Translations under genes and position numbers: made by a program
Notes under the pieces: generated by a model
Told to the model about the DNA's origin: nothing
Seen by the model: the letters and a program-made list of their open reading frames with translations, nothing else
Database searches by the model: none
In this document: piece after piece, positions 41,826 to 49,329 of the stretch
Layout of the letters: each line of letters starts with the position of its first letter
Position numbering within the stretch: the first letter of the stretch is position 1
IMG/VR virus record: IMGVR_UViG_3300046492_000237
Coordinates: 28,690-92,689 of that record
Length of the DNA: 64,000 nucleotides
Direction: 5' to 3' (one strand)
Source of the DNA: a virus

Positions 41826-41856
41826 ATTGTAGGCGCATTAATCAAATATGAGCAAG
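41826..41856 (-). promoter_or_regulatory. leftward promoter with palindromic operator
   Basis: On the - strand TTGCTC (41855-41850), an 18-base spacer and TACAAT (41831-41826). ATTAATCAAATATGAGCAAG (41837-41856) is the palindrome. Confidence 0.7.
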
Positions 41857-41890
41857 CGCCTTTTGCGGATTTATTGATGAACGGCTGTTT

Positions 41891-42238
41891 TCAGCGCAGC
41901 GCCTGCATTGCGAGAGCGTGGAATTTCTCGAAAAACAGCGGCGCGAGCGTGTCGTAATCCGGGCGGCCGATCAGCGGGAAACCGATCTCCAGATCAAGGT
42001 TGTCGGTCAGGCTTTGGGTGTGATCGTGGACGGCGGTGCATTCGGTTCGGTAATGCATCCGGGCGAACTGCTCCTCGACACCTTTCACCACAGCGACATA
42101 AAAGGTGCTCATTTCGAGGTGGCGGGTACCCTTCTCGGCGCCGTTGATGCGGCCATCAGCGTTGCTCATCAGGTAGCGGTTGACGGCGAAGGACAGGTGC
42201 AGCCAGATGGCGTGCTTGAATTGTTGCTCGAGAGTCAT
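41891..42238 (-). CDS. unknown helical protein
   Basis: 115 residues, helical (LEQQFKHAIWLHLSFAVNRY) with GFPLIGRPDYDTLAPLFFEK near the end. Overlaps the previous stop by 4 bp. No family recognised. Confidence 0.7.
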   Translation of the reverse strand: MTLEQQFKHAIWLHLSFAVNRYLMSNADGRINGAEKGTRHLEMSTFYVAVVKGVEEQFARMHYRTECTAVHDHTQSLTDNLDLEIGFPLIGRPDYDTLAPLFFEKFHALAMQALR

Positions 42239-42615
42239 GAGGTTGCTCCGGGGTTTGTTGGTTGTTGTGCCCGCAGCCAGCGCGCGTATCGGCTTTCAGG
42301 CTGGCCCGCTGGCAGGGTACGTTCGATCATCTGCACCAGCGCCAGACGCAGCGGGAACGTGCCCTGCATCAGAACGGTGGTGCGCAGTTCGTGCCGGGCG
42401 CCGTTGGTTGCCTTGGCAGTGATGGCAGCGATGGCATGGAACATCTGGTCGGTCGGCTCGATTCCGTAGGAACGCAGTTCCGCGTCGACCAGCCAGCGCG
42501 CTGGGCCTCGATTCAGCTTTTCAAAGGCGGCCTCGATCGCCGGGCAGGTCTCCGGCACCATGTCGAACGACAGGGCTTCAGCCGGAGTGACCTTTGTATC
42601 TTCGCGGAATGCCAT
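42235..42615 (-). CDS. unknown helical protein
   Basis: 126 residues with AAFEKLNRGPARWLVDAELR and a helical C-terminal half ending in ARWLRAQQPTNPGATS. Starts seven bases after its upstream neighbour. Function unknown. Confidence 0.7.
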   Translation of the reverse strand: MAFREDTKVTPAEALSFDMVPETCPAIEAAFEKLNRGPARWLVDAELRSYGIEPTDQMFHAIAAITAKATNGARHELRTTVLMQGTFPLRLALVQMIERTLPAGQPESRYARWLRAQQPTNPGATS

Positions 42616-42621
42616 GGCGAC

Positions 42622-42912
42622 CTATTCCTTTGGCTTGCTGATCGTGGCGAGGTTATAGCTGCGCAGCAGGTCTTTCTTGATGGCTGCGATTGTTCCAGCG
42701 CTGAGGCCATCGCGGATGACGACCGGGTTGATGATTTCGCGGCCACCCAATGCAGTCAGCTGGATCAAGACGCCGGACCCGGTCAGGGTATCGCCGGCCT
42801 TTTCGATTTCACGGCTGGCAGCAGCGTAACTGCCGGCGAGCTGGGCTTTCAGCTCGATGTTCTGGCGCGCCAAATCCTGATAGGTCGGCTTTTTCGGTTT
42901 GGTGCTGGACAT
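42622..42912 (-). CDS. unknown helical protein
   Basis: 96 residues from ATG at 42912 with AGGAG upstream, 17 bp after the CCGGTACC of repeat F4. YQDLARQNIELKAQLAGSYA is a short coiled coil. A longer in-frame start at 43029 would run through the repeat and is rejected. Confidence 0.7.
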   Translation of the reverse strand: MSSTKPKKPTYQDLARQNIELKAQLAGSYAAASREIEKAGDTLTGSGVLIQLTALGGREIINPVVIRDGLSAGTIAAIKKDLLRSYNLATISKPKE

Positions 42913-42928
42913 GGAGGATCTCCTTGGT

Positions 42929-42957
42929 GGTACCGGAAAAGCCCCGGGAAGGGGCTT
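42929..42957 (-). repeat. GGTACCGG-hairpin intergenic repeat, copy F4
   Basis: On the - strand GCCCC-TTCCC-GGGGC-TTTT-CCGGTACC, between the 87- and 96-residue genes. With four T after the stem it could be a weak terminator. Confidence 0.75.
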
Positions 42958-42974
42958 TGGTGTTCGGGCGGTGG

Positions 42975-43238
42975 CTATAGAAAGAAGCCTTCGATGACCT
43001 GCAGGGGAACGCCTGTCTTTTCGGTCCACTCAGCGGCGTAGGCTTCCGCTGCTGCCTTGGCCTTGACCTTCTGTTCCTCGTTGCCATCGGTGTACTGGAA
43101 CACTTTGCAGCCATCCCAGCCGGCGGCTTTCAGCGTTCTCTCTTGCTCGCGGCGGCGTTCGCGGCCACCGCCGATGACGTTCTGTTCTTCGGGAAGGCGG
43201 TAGCGGACGCGGGCGGCATAGTGGGAAAGGGTTGGCAT
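42975..43238 (-). CDS. unknown small protein
   Basis: 87 residues. VRYRLPEEQNVIGGGRERRR, then a helical segment rich in Lys/Ala (EEQKVKAKAAAEAYAAEWTE), ending VPLQVIEGFFL. Basic middle. No family recognised. Confidence 0.7.
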   Translation of the reverse strand: MPTLSHYAARVRYRLPEEQNVIGGGRERRREQERTLKAAGWDGCKVFQYTDGNEEQKVKAKAAAEAYAAEWTEKTGVPLQVIEGFFL

Positions 43239-43272
43239 TGGGTGTGGCTCCGTTGGTGGATTTGTTGATAGA

Positions 43273-44001
43273 TCAGCGGCCGCCGAGTGCGTAAACCTCG
43301 AACTTGTTACCCTTCCGCCGAACGCTCATGGCCGCGCGGTTATAGCCATGGGCTGAGCACTCTTTACTAAGGAACGCATAAGCCTTTTTCATCGGCAGCG
43401 GTTTCGTCATTGCGTTCAGCTTGGCCGAGGTGGCGATCATGAAGTTCACGTAATCGATTACTGGCTGCTGGTAGGGCCGTGGGGAATGCTGCTGGGTATG
43501 CAGCTTGCGATGCTCCTCGCGCTCGGCAAGTTCGCCGATGGTGCCTTTATTGAGCGGATCCGCAGCGCGCCATTCGATGGCGTCGGACTCTACCCAGAAC
43601 TTGGCTACGATTACGCCCGCTCGGTAGCCGACCCATACGCTACTGGCCCCGGGCTTTTTCAGTTCTTCGATGGTGCGGAAGGCTGGGGCTTCTTTAGCCG
43701 GCTCGGCAACTGGTGCTGCTGGTGCTGGCGCATCGCAGGTCATGTCGTAGTGATCGGCGATCAGGGCAATGGCTTCGGTCTTGGTCAGCGACTTCGGAGT
43801 GGCGGCCAGATACTGAGCATTGGTCAGCACCCAGCGGATGCGGGACTTGCCAACGCTGTATTTGAATGCGCAGCGCAGTACGCCGGAAGTGACGCGGCCG
43901 TTCTCACGGTATTCGATGCCCATGGTGTCCACGCCGGATTCCTTGGCGCGGTTGATCATCTTGTCAGCGGTGATTTGAGCAGCTTCTTGATGAGTGTTCA
44001 T
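43273..44001 (-). CDS. unknown protein, first gene of the leftward array
   Basis: 242 residues. Two parts joined by an Ala/Pro-rich linker (DAPAPAAPVAEPAKEAP): an N-terminal alpha/beta domain with SLTKTEAIALIADHYD, and a C-terminal part ending in AYAFLSKECSAHGYNRAAMS. The first gene behind the strongest operator/promoter, so probably made early and in quantity. Confidence 0.7.
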   Translation of the reverse strand: MNTHQEAAQITADKMINRAKESGVDTMGIEYRENGRVTSGVLRCAFKYSVGKSRIRWVLTNAQYLAATPKSLTKTEAIALIADHYDMTCDAPAPAAPVAEPAKEAPAFRTIEELKKPGASSVWVGYRAGVIVAKFWVESDAIEWRAADPLNKGTIGELAEREEHRKLHTQQHSPRPYQQPVIDYVNFMIATSAKLNAMTKPLPMKKAYAFLSKECSAHGYNRAAMSVRRKGNKFEVYALGGR

Positions 44002-44039
44002 GGTCGTTTCCCTGTTCGGTTGATTGCTTGGATGGGTGA

Positions 44040-44069
44040 ATCATACGGCGTTACTCAAATTTGATCAAT
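44040..44069 (-). promoter_or_regulatory. main leftward promoter with palindromic operator
   Basis: On the - strand TTGATC (44068-44063), a 17-base spacer and TATGAT (44045-44040), the best match to sigma70 in the set. GTTACTCAAATTTGATCAAT (44050-44069) is the palindrome. It starts the leftward array. Confidence 0.75.
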
Positions 44070-44320
44070 GCCCTTGTGATAACAATTCGTTCTAAGCCAA
44101 AAGCCCCCAGCCCCAGCGAGGCATATGCCCTCACGGCCTGACCGCGCCGCCGAACGGACACATTTGCACATATCTAAAAAAGTTCCGCGTCCAAAATGGC
44201 TAACGGACGACCTGACCGCCATGGTCACCCGCCCGCCGACCCCCTCGCGCACCCAAAACGGAACCCCTCGCCATGGGTGGATTGCGGTCGATTTGAGGGT
44301 GCTGGTCACCCAAAAGGAGC

Positions 44321-44827
44321 GGTTACCGGGTCGGTTTTTGGTGGTAACCGGTTACCGGAAGGGCAAAGGTAACCATGCTCAGATATGAGTAAGCACACCT
44401 GTAAATGCTGGGCAGTTACCGGCAAAGTTACCTCCGGTTACCGCTACACGGTTACCTTTGATGCAGTTACCTCGAAACCGCCTGCAATTGCTGGGGTAAC
44501 CGATTTGCGGTTACCGCCGGTTACGCCGCGTATTTGATGATAGCGCCAGCAATATAAGGGGTAACCGAGGCATGTCAGTTTTGCGGTAACCGGGTAACCC
44601 GGATCGAAAGCAAATATAAATTAACCCTCGGAAATATCATCCCTGACATCACCCCCTACAACCCCCTCCAAAAATTACATGGTTATATATATCCAGTTAC
44701 TGGTTACCTTGACCCTTATTATTATTATTTATTGAGTATCTAGTGATATATATAAAGGGCTTTTTGGGGTAACCAGAAAGGTAACCAAGGGGTAACCCGA
44801 CCGCTTTTCCGGGGTTACCCGGTTACC
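44321..44827. other. candidate replication origin: GGTTACC/GGTAACC iterons and AT-rich tract
   Basis: The 44002-44970 interval has no convincing gene. Between 44321 and 44827 I count 17 exact GGTTACC or GGTAACC copies, in both orientations, and at least four one-mismatch copies (AGTTACC at 44414, 44426 and 44465; GGTTACG at 44519). Chance would give far fewer than one. Twelve lie left of, and five right of, a gap without perfect copies centred on an AT-rich tract (44670-44757, TTATTATTATTATTTATTGA and TATATATAAAG) with one copy at 44702. Iterons beside an easily melted tract are the layout of replication origins. A copy of the dispersed palindrome (CATGCTCAGATATGAGTAAG, 44374-44393) also lies here. 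Confidence 0.7.
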
Positions 44828-44970
44828 TCTGGCAAAACACGGGGTAGCAGCTTGCCAGTGCGCGCCGCAGGCTTGCTTGTAATCGCTGAATGGTTAATCA
44901 TTCTTGGGGTACACCACCCAACCCGACGAACGGTGATTGGATCCCGAAGCCAAACCGCATGGATAACCGT

Positions 44971-45552
44971 ATGATCGCCGGAAATCCCATTGACCCACAG
45001 GTGGCAGTGATGCAATCGAAACCGATTGAATACTTCACGTATCCCGAGCTGCCTGATCGTCCGATGTTCGAGTGCGCAGCACTCAGGGCAACCCTGCAAG
45101 TCGAGCGCTGTGCAGGTATGTGGACCGAGGCCAATGGGAAGAACCCGCCGGAACGTCTGGCCAAGTGCCGCAACTGCCCGATCGGCGCGCTGCATGCCGG
45201 GGAAGTGGAGTTCGACGTGTCAGTGCTGCGGGGAACCGGGATCTGTTCACGGTGCCACCGGGGCGGGATGCGGTTGATCGGGGGTGATATCTGCGTCAGC
45301 TGCTGGAACAGGGCTCGCGAAGTCATCGTCGGACGCAATGCCAAGGGCAAACCGCCCAAGATTCACCCGCCGCTGGCACCACGGTCGATCACCGTCCGGT
45401 CAGGCGGCCAGAACATCACGATCAAACGTGAGCACTCGGTCAGCACCGATGAGCTGGTGGTGGCCGGTTTGAGAGATTGCACCCGGCAGGTTTTGTTCGG
45501 ATTCAGTGCAACGAGAAAGGTTCCTATTTGCGTCCAAGGGGAGTTATTTTGA
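44971..45552 (+). CDS. Cys-rich zinc-binding protein at the head of the rightward arm
   Basis: 193 residues from ATG at 44971 (ATG at 44959 is possible). Two Cys clusters: CAALRATLQVERCAGMW...CRNCPIG, and ICSRCHRGGMRLIGGDICVS followed by CWN, each fit to bind zinc. First gene after the iteron region and transcribed away from it, so a regulator of the rightward arm is plausible but unproved. Its stop overlaps the next start. Confidence 0.7.
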   Translation: MIAGNPIDPQVAVMQSKPIEYFTYPELPDRPMFECAALRATLQVERCAGMWTEANGKNPPERLAKCRNCPIGALHAGEVEFDVSVLRGTGICSRCHRGGMRLIGGDICVSCWNRAREVIVGRNAKGKPPKIHPPLAPRSITVRSGGQNITIKREHSVSTDELVVAGLRDCTRQVLFGFSATRKVPICVQGELF

Positions 45553-45953
45553 TGGAAGAAATTAAAAATTGCGCGAATTCCCAGAATCCGGGCAGCGTTA
45601 TCGACTTCGATGCCGAAAAACGTGCGCGCGAGGCTAAGTCTGACCAATCTGCGCAAGAACCAGTCTTCACGCTCATGCCGCACATCTGCCGCCACTGCTT
45701 CGGTCGATTGGCGAGCCGTTTGAACGATGGGCTGCAGGAGTACCGCTGCACGAATTGCGAGACGGTGACCGTGGCCCTTTCGCATGAGGAGGCCTGCTGC
45801 TGCGGGATGAAGATCCGCAAGCGCAACGGCGCCGGGCGCAGTGGTGGCCCGATGGTCGATGCGGGGATCCGCTGCATCCCAAATCCAGAGAAAAGTCCAG
45901 CATTTCCAAGCGCTTACGTCGCTTGCGAGGTGGTCAAAATCAAGCGCCCCTGA
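45552..45953 (+). CDS. Cys-rich protein of unknown function
   Basis: 133 residues; start overlaps the previous stop (TGATG). HICRHCFGRL and YRCTNC are two CxxC pairs for one zinc; ACCCGM-like ACCCG/CCCGMK cysteines follow (EEACCCGMKI). Coupled to the zinc protein before it. The stop lies in the hairpin of cassette A. Confidence 0.7.
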   Translation: MEEIKNCANSQNPGSVIDFDAEKRAREAKSDQSAQEPVFTLMPHICRHCFGRLASRLNDGLQEYRCTNCETVTVALSHEEACCCGMKIRKRNGAGRSGGPMVDAGIRCIPNPEKSPAFPSAYVACEVVKIKRP

Positions 45954-46040
45954 TTCGCAATCAGGGCGTCTGCAACAAAAAACTCTTATAAATCAACGTC
46001 ATTGCGTGCGCCGCTGGATTCTAGGGCGCACATAGGGCGC
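45948..46040 (+). repeat. intergenic cassette A
   Basis: CCCTGATT-CGC-AATCAGGG hairpin then CGTC (45948-45970), followed by a GGGCGC pair (46024-46029 and 46035-46040). One of five related intergenic elements on the + strand; this copy lacks the TTC before GGGCGC. Confidence 0.65.
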
Positions 46041-46077
46041 AGATCTTTTTCGCTTAATCCGGCGCATTTGCTAAGGC

Positions 46078-46102
46078 ATTGATCATATTTGATTGATATA
46101 CT
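46078..46102 (+). promoter_or_regulatory. rightward promoter region with palindromic operator
   Basis: ATTGATCATATTTGATTGAT (46078-46097) is the dispersed palindrome; TATACT at 46097-46102 is a good -10 box. The -35 is weak. Upstream of the DUF4406-like and methyltransferase genes. Confidence 0.55.
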
Positions 46103-46139
46103 GGCGCCCTTCGCTGCACTCACGATTCGGGGGAACACC

Positions 46140-46568
46140 ATGGATTCATCACCGCAACCACGCCTGCCAGTTGTGTACATCGCCGGGCCTTACCGCGCCG
46201 CGACGCAAGCCGGCATCGAGCTGAACATCCAAGCCGCTCGGTCGATGGGTCTGCAAGCCATTCGCCGTGGCTGGTCGCCGATCATCCCGCACTGCAACTT
46301 CGCGCTGCTGGATCTGGTCGACCCTGCCATTGGCGACAGCTTCTGGCTGGCCGCGACCATGGAACACATGCGCCGGGCCGACGTGGTGCTGCTGGTGCCG
46401 GGCTGGGAGAATTCGACCGGCACTCAGGCCGAGGTGCGGGAAGCGCGCCGCCTGAACATCCCGGTTTTCTACGCGCTGGACAAACTCACGGACGGCGCCG
46501 AGTACATGGTCCAGTGCGCAAAGATTCGTGACTTGGTCTCCGTCGTGATGGCAGGTTCGCAGGCATGA
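46140..46568 (+). CDS. DUF4406-like protein (nucleoside deoxyribosyltransferase fold)
   Basis: 142 residues from ATG at 46140. VVYIAGPYRA, the GWSPIIPHCNF segment, and VVLLVPGWENSTGTQAEVRE are the family pattern of DUF4406, related to nucleoside 2-deoxyribosyltransferases. The Glu in QAEVREA would be the nucleophile position. May act on nucleotides. Overlaps the methyltransferase by 4 bp, so the two are coupled. Confidence 0.85.
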   Translation: MDSSPQPRLPVVYIAGPYRAATQAGIELNIQAARSMGLQAIRRGWSPIIPHCNFALLDLVDPAIGDSFWLAATMEHMRRADVVLLVPGWENSTGTQAEVREARRLNIPVFYALDKLTDGAEYMVQCAKIRDLVSVVMAGSQA

Positions 46569-48232
46569 ACACGACCACCCAACCCTTCACACTGCATCTG
46601 GGCGACTGCCTCGATGTGCTGCGCACTCTGCCGGATAACTCGGTGGATAGCGTCGTGACCGATCCGCCGTATGCGTTGCCCGGCGGTTTCATGGGCAAAA
46701 CATGGGACAACTTCGACGGTCGCGAGGATGCTGGGTTTGGTTACTGGCTCGCCGGCTTCACCGATGGTGAGGGCCATTTCCGCGTCCAGAAGCACGAACG
46801 CGGTTCGCACACTTGCGTATTCCAGATCAAGACTCGCGACGATGATCGCGCCGTGCTTGAGCGCATCAAGCGCTTCCTCGGCGTCGGAGTGATTTACGAG
46901 GGCGAAGGCAGCGGCAATGCCAACCCGCAGTGCGCATACATCGTCCAAGACAAGGAGGGCTGCGCTCGCGTTGTCGCCTTGTTCCGCAAGTACCCGCTGA
47001 CCGCCAAGAAGGCGCTCGACTTCGAGATTTGGGCCGAGGCTGTCGAGGAGTGGCTTGAGCGACCGAGAGGCAATCGTTGGCAGGGTATGGCTGACCAAGC
47101 GCGCGCTGCATCGCTGAAAGCTCGACTCGAAGACGTTCGCCGATACACGGGAATCCCTTGGTCTGGGCATAACTTTCAAGATTGGGTGCGCCAATGGGCA
47201 ACCGAGTGCCTTCGAGTGCTGAAGCCCGGCGGCCACATGCTGGCTTTCGGCGCTCCGCGCCAGTATCACCGCCTTGCGGCTGGTATCGAGGACGCCGGCT
47301 TCGAGATCCGCGACCAGATCATGTGGGTGTTCGGCTCAGGCTTCCCGAAGTCGCACAACCTCAAGGGTGACCACGCTGGTTGGGGCACCGCGCTCAAGCC
47401 AGCACACGAACCGATTTGCATGGCGCGAAAGCCGCTGATCGGCACGGTGCTGGCAAACGTTACGGCGTTCGGGACTGGTGCGATGAACATCGACGCCTGT
47501 CGGATCCAGACTGGCGACAACCTGAACGGTGGCGCTTACGTCGACGGCGGTCGTAAGTCGGTCTCGGATTCGATGCGTCAGGGCAGCGGCATGAACGCCG
47601 TTGGCTCATCGGCGGGCGAATACGTCCAGCCCTCCGGTCGATGGCCAGCCAACCTGATCCACGATGGCAGCCCGGAGGTGGTGGCGATGTTCCCCGCCGA
47701 GGCCGGCGCATCTGCTCCGGTCAAGGGCTCCGAGCCAACCGCCAATGGATTCAGCGGGTCTGTGAAGTTCAGCGGGTTGATTGGGCGCGTCGAGGGCGCA
47801 TTTCACGGTGACAGCGGCAGTGCCGCACGGTTTTTCTACTGTGCCAAGACCAGCCGACGCGACCGCAACGAGGGGCTGGTCGATCCCGGGCCGCAGTTCA
47901 AGCGCGGCACCACGCTACGCAAGGTCGAGAACACCGACACCAAGGGCAACAACCATCCGACCGTCAAGCCGACTGAGCTGATGGCGTACCTGCTGCGACT
48001 GGTCACGCCGGTTGGCGGCACAACGCTCGATCCGTTCCTCGGCAGTGGTAGCACCGGCAAGGCCGCGATGCTCGAAGGCTTCGAGTTCATTGGGATCGAG
48101 AAGGAAGCGCCGTACATGGCCATCGCCAGCGCGCGGATCTGTCACGCTCACGCCGCTGCCGTCGCCGCCGCTGATCTGGCGGACGCTGTCGCCAACCCAG
48201 TGCAGGCCGACCTGTTTGGGCTGCTGGCATGA
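46565..48232 (+). CDS. DNA methyltransferase with an in-frame LAGLIDADG endonuclease domain
   Basis: 555 residues. Methyltransferase motif IV is TDPPYALP (about 32-39), the target-strand segment resumes at ECLRVLKPGGHMLAFG (about 214-229), and motif I is LDPFLGSGSTGKAA near 500. Between them, residues about 59-202 form an insert with WLAGFTDGEGHF (LAGLIDADG motif, 62-70) and KYPLTAKKALDFEIWAEAVE, the ends of a single-motif LAGLIDADG endonuclease. Without the insert the text would read DGREDAGF to FQDWVRQWATECL, as in related enzymes. No stop interrupts and no intein splicing blocks are seen. Whether the methyltransferase is active with the insert is unknown. Confidence 0.85.
   Translation: MNTTTQPFTLHLGDCLDVLRTLPDNSVDSVVTDPPYALPGGFMGKTWDNFDGREDAGFGYWLAGFTDGEGHFRVQKHERGSHTCVFQIKTRDDDRAVLERIKRFLGVGVIYEGEGSGNANPQCAYIVQDKEGCARVVALFRKYPLTAKKALDFEIWAEAVEEWLERPRGNRWQGMADQARAASLKARLEDVRRYTGIPWSGHNFQDWVRQWATECLRVLKPGGHMLAFGAPRQYHRLAAGIEDAGFEIRDQIMWVFGSGFPKSHNLKGDHAGWGTALKPAHEPICMARKPLIGTVLANVTAFGTGAMNIDACRIQTGDNLNGGAYVDGGRKSVSDSMRQGSGMNAVGSSAGEYVQPSGRWPANLIHDGSPEVVAMFPAEAGASAPVKGSEPTANGFSGSVKFSGLIGRVEGAFHGDSGSAARFFYCAKTSRRDRNEGLVDPGPQFKRGTTLRKVENTDTKGNNHPTVKPTELMAYLLRLVTPVGGTTLDPFLGSGSTGKAAMLEGFEFIGIEKEAPYMAIASARICHAHAAAVAAADLADAVANPVQADLFGLLA
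46739..47174 (+). mobile_element. LAGLIDADG homing-endonuclease insert inside the methyltransferase
   Basis: About 144 codons inserted in frame between methyltransferase residues near 58 and 203. It has one LAGLIDADG motif, so it should act as a homodimer. An intein would need N-terminal splicing block A before the nuclease and HN followed by Cys, Ser or Thr at its end; here the motif starts at once and the end reads GHN followed by Phe. So it is better read as an invaded, fused nuclease. Borders are estimated to within a few codons. Confidence 0.7.
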
Positions 48233-48597
48233 ACGCCTGCAGCTGGATTCACGATGTGGTCACGCTGGCCGATGGCCGCAAGATCGCCAGCAACAGCGAG
48301 GAGTGGCGCGCCGAGTGTGAGGCGCGCCACGTCCTGCGCATGAACCACACGGCGCGCACTGAATTCATGGCGTTCATCGAGCAGCGACGCGGCGCTTCTG
48401 CTGCCGAAAGCCTGCGCGCCTGCATCGAGGCGACCGAACCTGCCTACGTGCTGGAGCTGCCGAACAAGGCCCAGCGCAACGCCTATCTGCGCACGGTCGA
48501 GCTGAATCAGGGCGAGAACGCATCCGAGCACCTGCGCAACCGCTGCATGGACTTGCATGGCCAGCGTGAAGCCGCTTGTGCAGCGTCTGCCGCGTAA
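48229..48597 (+). CDS. unknown protein coupled to the methyltransferase
   Basis: 122 residues; overlaps the methyltransferase by 4 bp. WRAECEARHVLRM and YLRTVELNQGENASEHLRNR, typical of a phage family of unknown function (DUF7696-like, tentative). Charged, cytoplasmic. Confidence 0.65.
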   Translation: MNACSWIHDVVTLADGRKIASNSEEWRAECEARHVLRMNHTARTEFMAFIEQRRGASAAESLRACIEATEPAYVLELPNKAQRNAYLRTVELNQGENASEHLRNRCMDLHGQREAACAASAA

Positions 48598-48646
48598 CGC
48601 ATAATTGAGCAATGACGCCGTTATCCCAACGGCTAACGGTGAATAC

Positions 48647-48826
48647 ATGAGTAATTTTGACTGCGCTGGCATCGACCCGATCATTGTCCTGCTGATGTTC
48701 TACATCGCTGCGCGCTATGGCTTCCGCTGCTGGAACCGGCTGATGCGCCACCTCAACGTTCGCAAGCACGGATGGCCGCCAGAACACCTCGCCGCTGATG
48801 GCGACTTCCGGAGGGGCGGCCAATGA
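48647..48826 (+). CDS. small single-span membrane protein
   Basis: 59 residues from ATG at 48647. One helix (PIIVLLMFYIAARYGF) then a basic part (RCWNRLMRHLNVRKHGW). Just upstream, ATAATTGAGCAATG at 48602 resembles half of the dispersed palindrome. Its stop overlaps the next ATG. Confidence 0.6.
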   Translation: MSNFDCAGIDPIIVLLMFYIAARYGFRCWNRLMRHLNVRKHGWPPEHLAADGDFRRGGQ

Positions 48827-48888
48827 TCATCCCAGTGTTTGCCTTGATGTTCTTGGCCCAGCATATCCTGCGCGGGCCACGCCGATGA
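48823..48888 (+). CDS. 21-residue hydrophobic peptide
   Basis: MIIPVFALMFLAQHILRGPR plus Arg. Its ATG overlaps the previous stop and its stop overlaps the next ATG (ATGA both times), so ribosomes pass through it even if the peptide itself has no role. A short membrane peptide or a translation bridge. Confidence 0.5.
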   Translation: MIIPVFALMFLAQHILRGPRR

Positions 48889-49031
48889 GACTGCAAGTGA
48901 TGGCCGTCACCGGCCGCTTCCAATACGCATGGACCAACGTGCGGAATGTCCGTTCTGGCTACCTGCGTGCCCAGCAGTGCGATGACCGTGGCAAGGATCG
49001 GCTCTACTGCCGCATTCGGTGGCTGAAATGA
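48885..49031 (+). CDS. 48-residue basic protein
   Basis: MRLQVMAVTGRFQYAWTNVR start, basic end (RLYCRIRWLK). ATGA overlaps at both ends. Unknown; likely nucleic-acid or membrane contact because of net charge. Confidence 0.6.
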   Translation: MRLQVMAVTGRFQYAWTNVRNVRSGYLRAQQCDDRGKDRLYCRIRWLK

Positions 49032-49120
49032 AAATCCTTGTCCTGCTGTACGCGCTGGATCTGCCGATCGAGTTCGAGATTCGCCGTCACCTGCTGTTGC
49101 GTATCCGGGGGCTTCGATGA
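49028..49120 (+). CDS. 30-residue protein
   Basis: MKILVLLYALDLPIEFEIRR then HLLLRIRGLR. Short hydrophobic start, basic end. Four-base overlaps with both neighbours support it. Function unknown. Confidence 0.5.
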   Translation: MKILVLLYALDLPIEFEIRRHLLLRIRGLR

Positions 49121-49326
49121 GCCTGACCGGTCGCACCAAGTACCGCACCGGCTGGTTCGGCTGGCTGATCCTGCAGGTTGAGGTGATCGATCGCCGCTAC
49201 GACGACGAGGGTGAAGCCATCTGGCGAGACGCCAAGGCTGAAGACTTCGCCCCCAACCACGTCCGCCAGATCTTTCGTGATGCTCCAATGCCCTACCCGG
49301 GCCAGCGCCCACAAACCGAGCAATAG
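49117..49326 (+). CDS. unknown small protein
   Basis: 69 residues. GWFGWLILQVEVIDRRYDDE, then DAKAEDFAPNHVRQIFRDAP. Resembles small phage proteins that end in a W-R-D-A motif; no family named. RBS GGGG. Confidence 0.65.
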   Translation: MSLTGRTKYRTGWFGWLILQVEVIDRRYDDEGEAIWRDAKAEDFAPNHVRQIFRDAPMPYPGQRPQTEQ

Positions 49327-49329
49327 ACC

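Noticed and set aside
44055-44309. 84-codon - strand frame next to the main leftward promoter
   Set aside because: It would lie upstream of the promoter, lacks a RBS, and its end simply reads through the operator. Composition is not protein-like.
44125-44388. 87-codon + strand frame in the iteron region
   Set aside because: No RBS, overlaps several GGTTACC repeats and the palindrome. Could be real but is not supported.
44321-44827. CRISPR array
   Set aside because: The repeats are 7-mers in both orientations with irregular spacing, not long direct repeats with equal spacers, and there are no cas genes.
46739-47174. Intein in the methyltransferase
   Set aside because: The LAGLIDADG motif begins at the left border without splicing block A, and the residue after the terminal HN is Phe, not Cys, Ser or Thr.
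46739-47174. Group I intron carrying the endonuclease
   Set aside because: The reading frame is open through the whole insert and both borders, and no intron core or stop codons are seen. Not fully excluded without RNA data.
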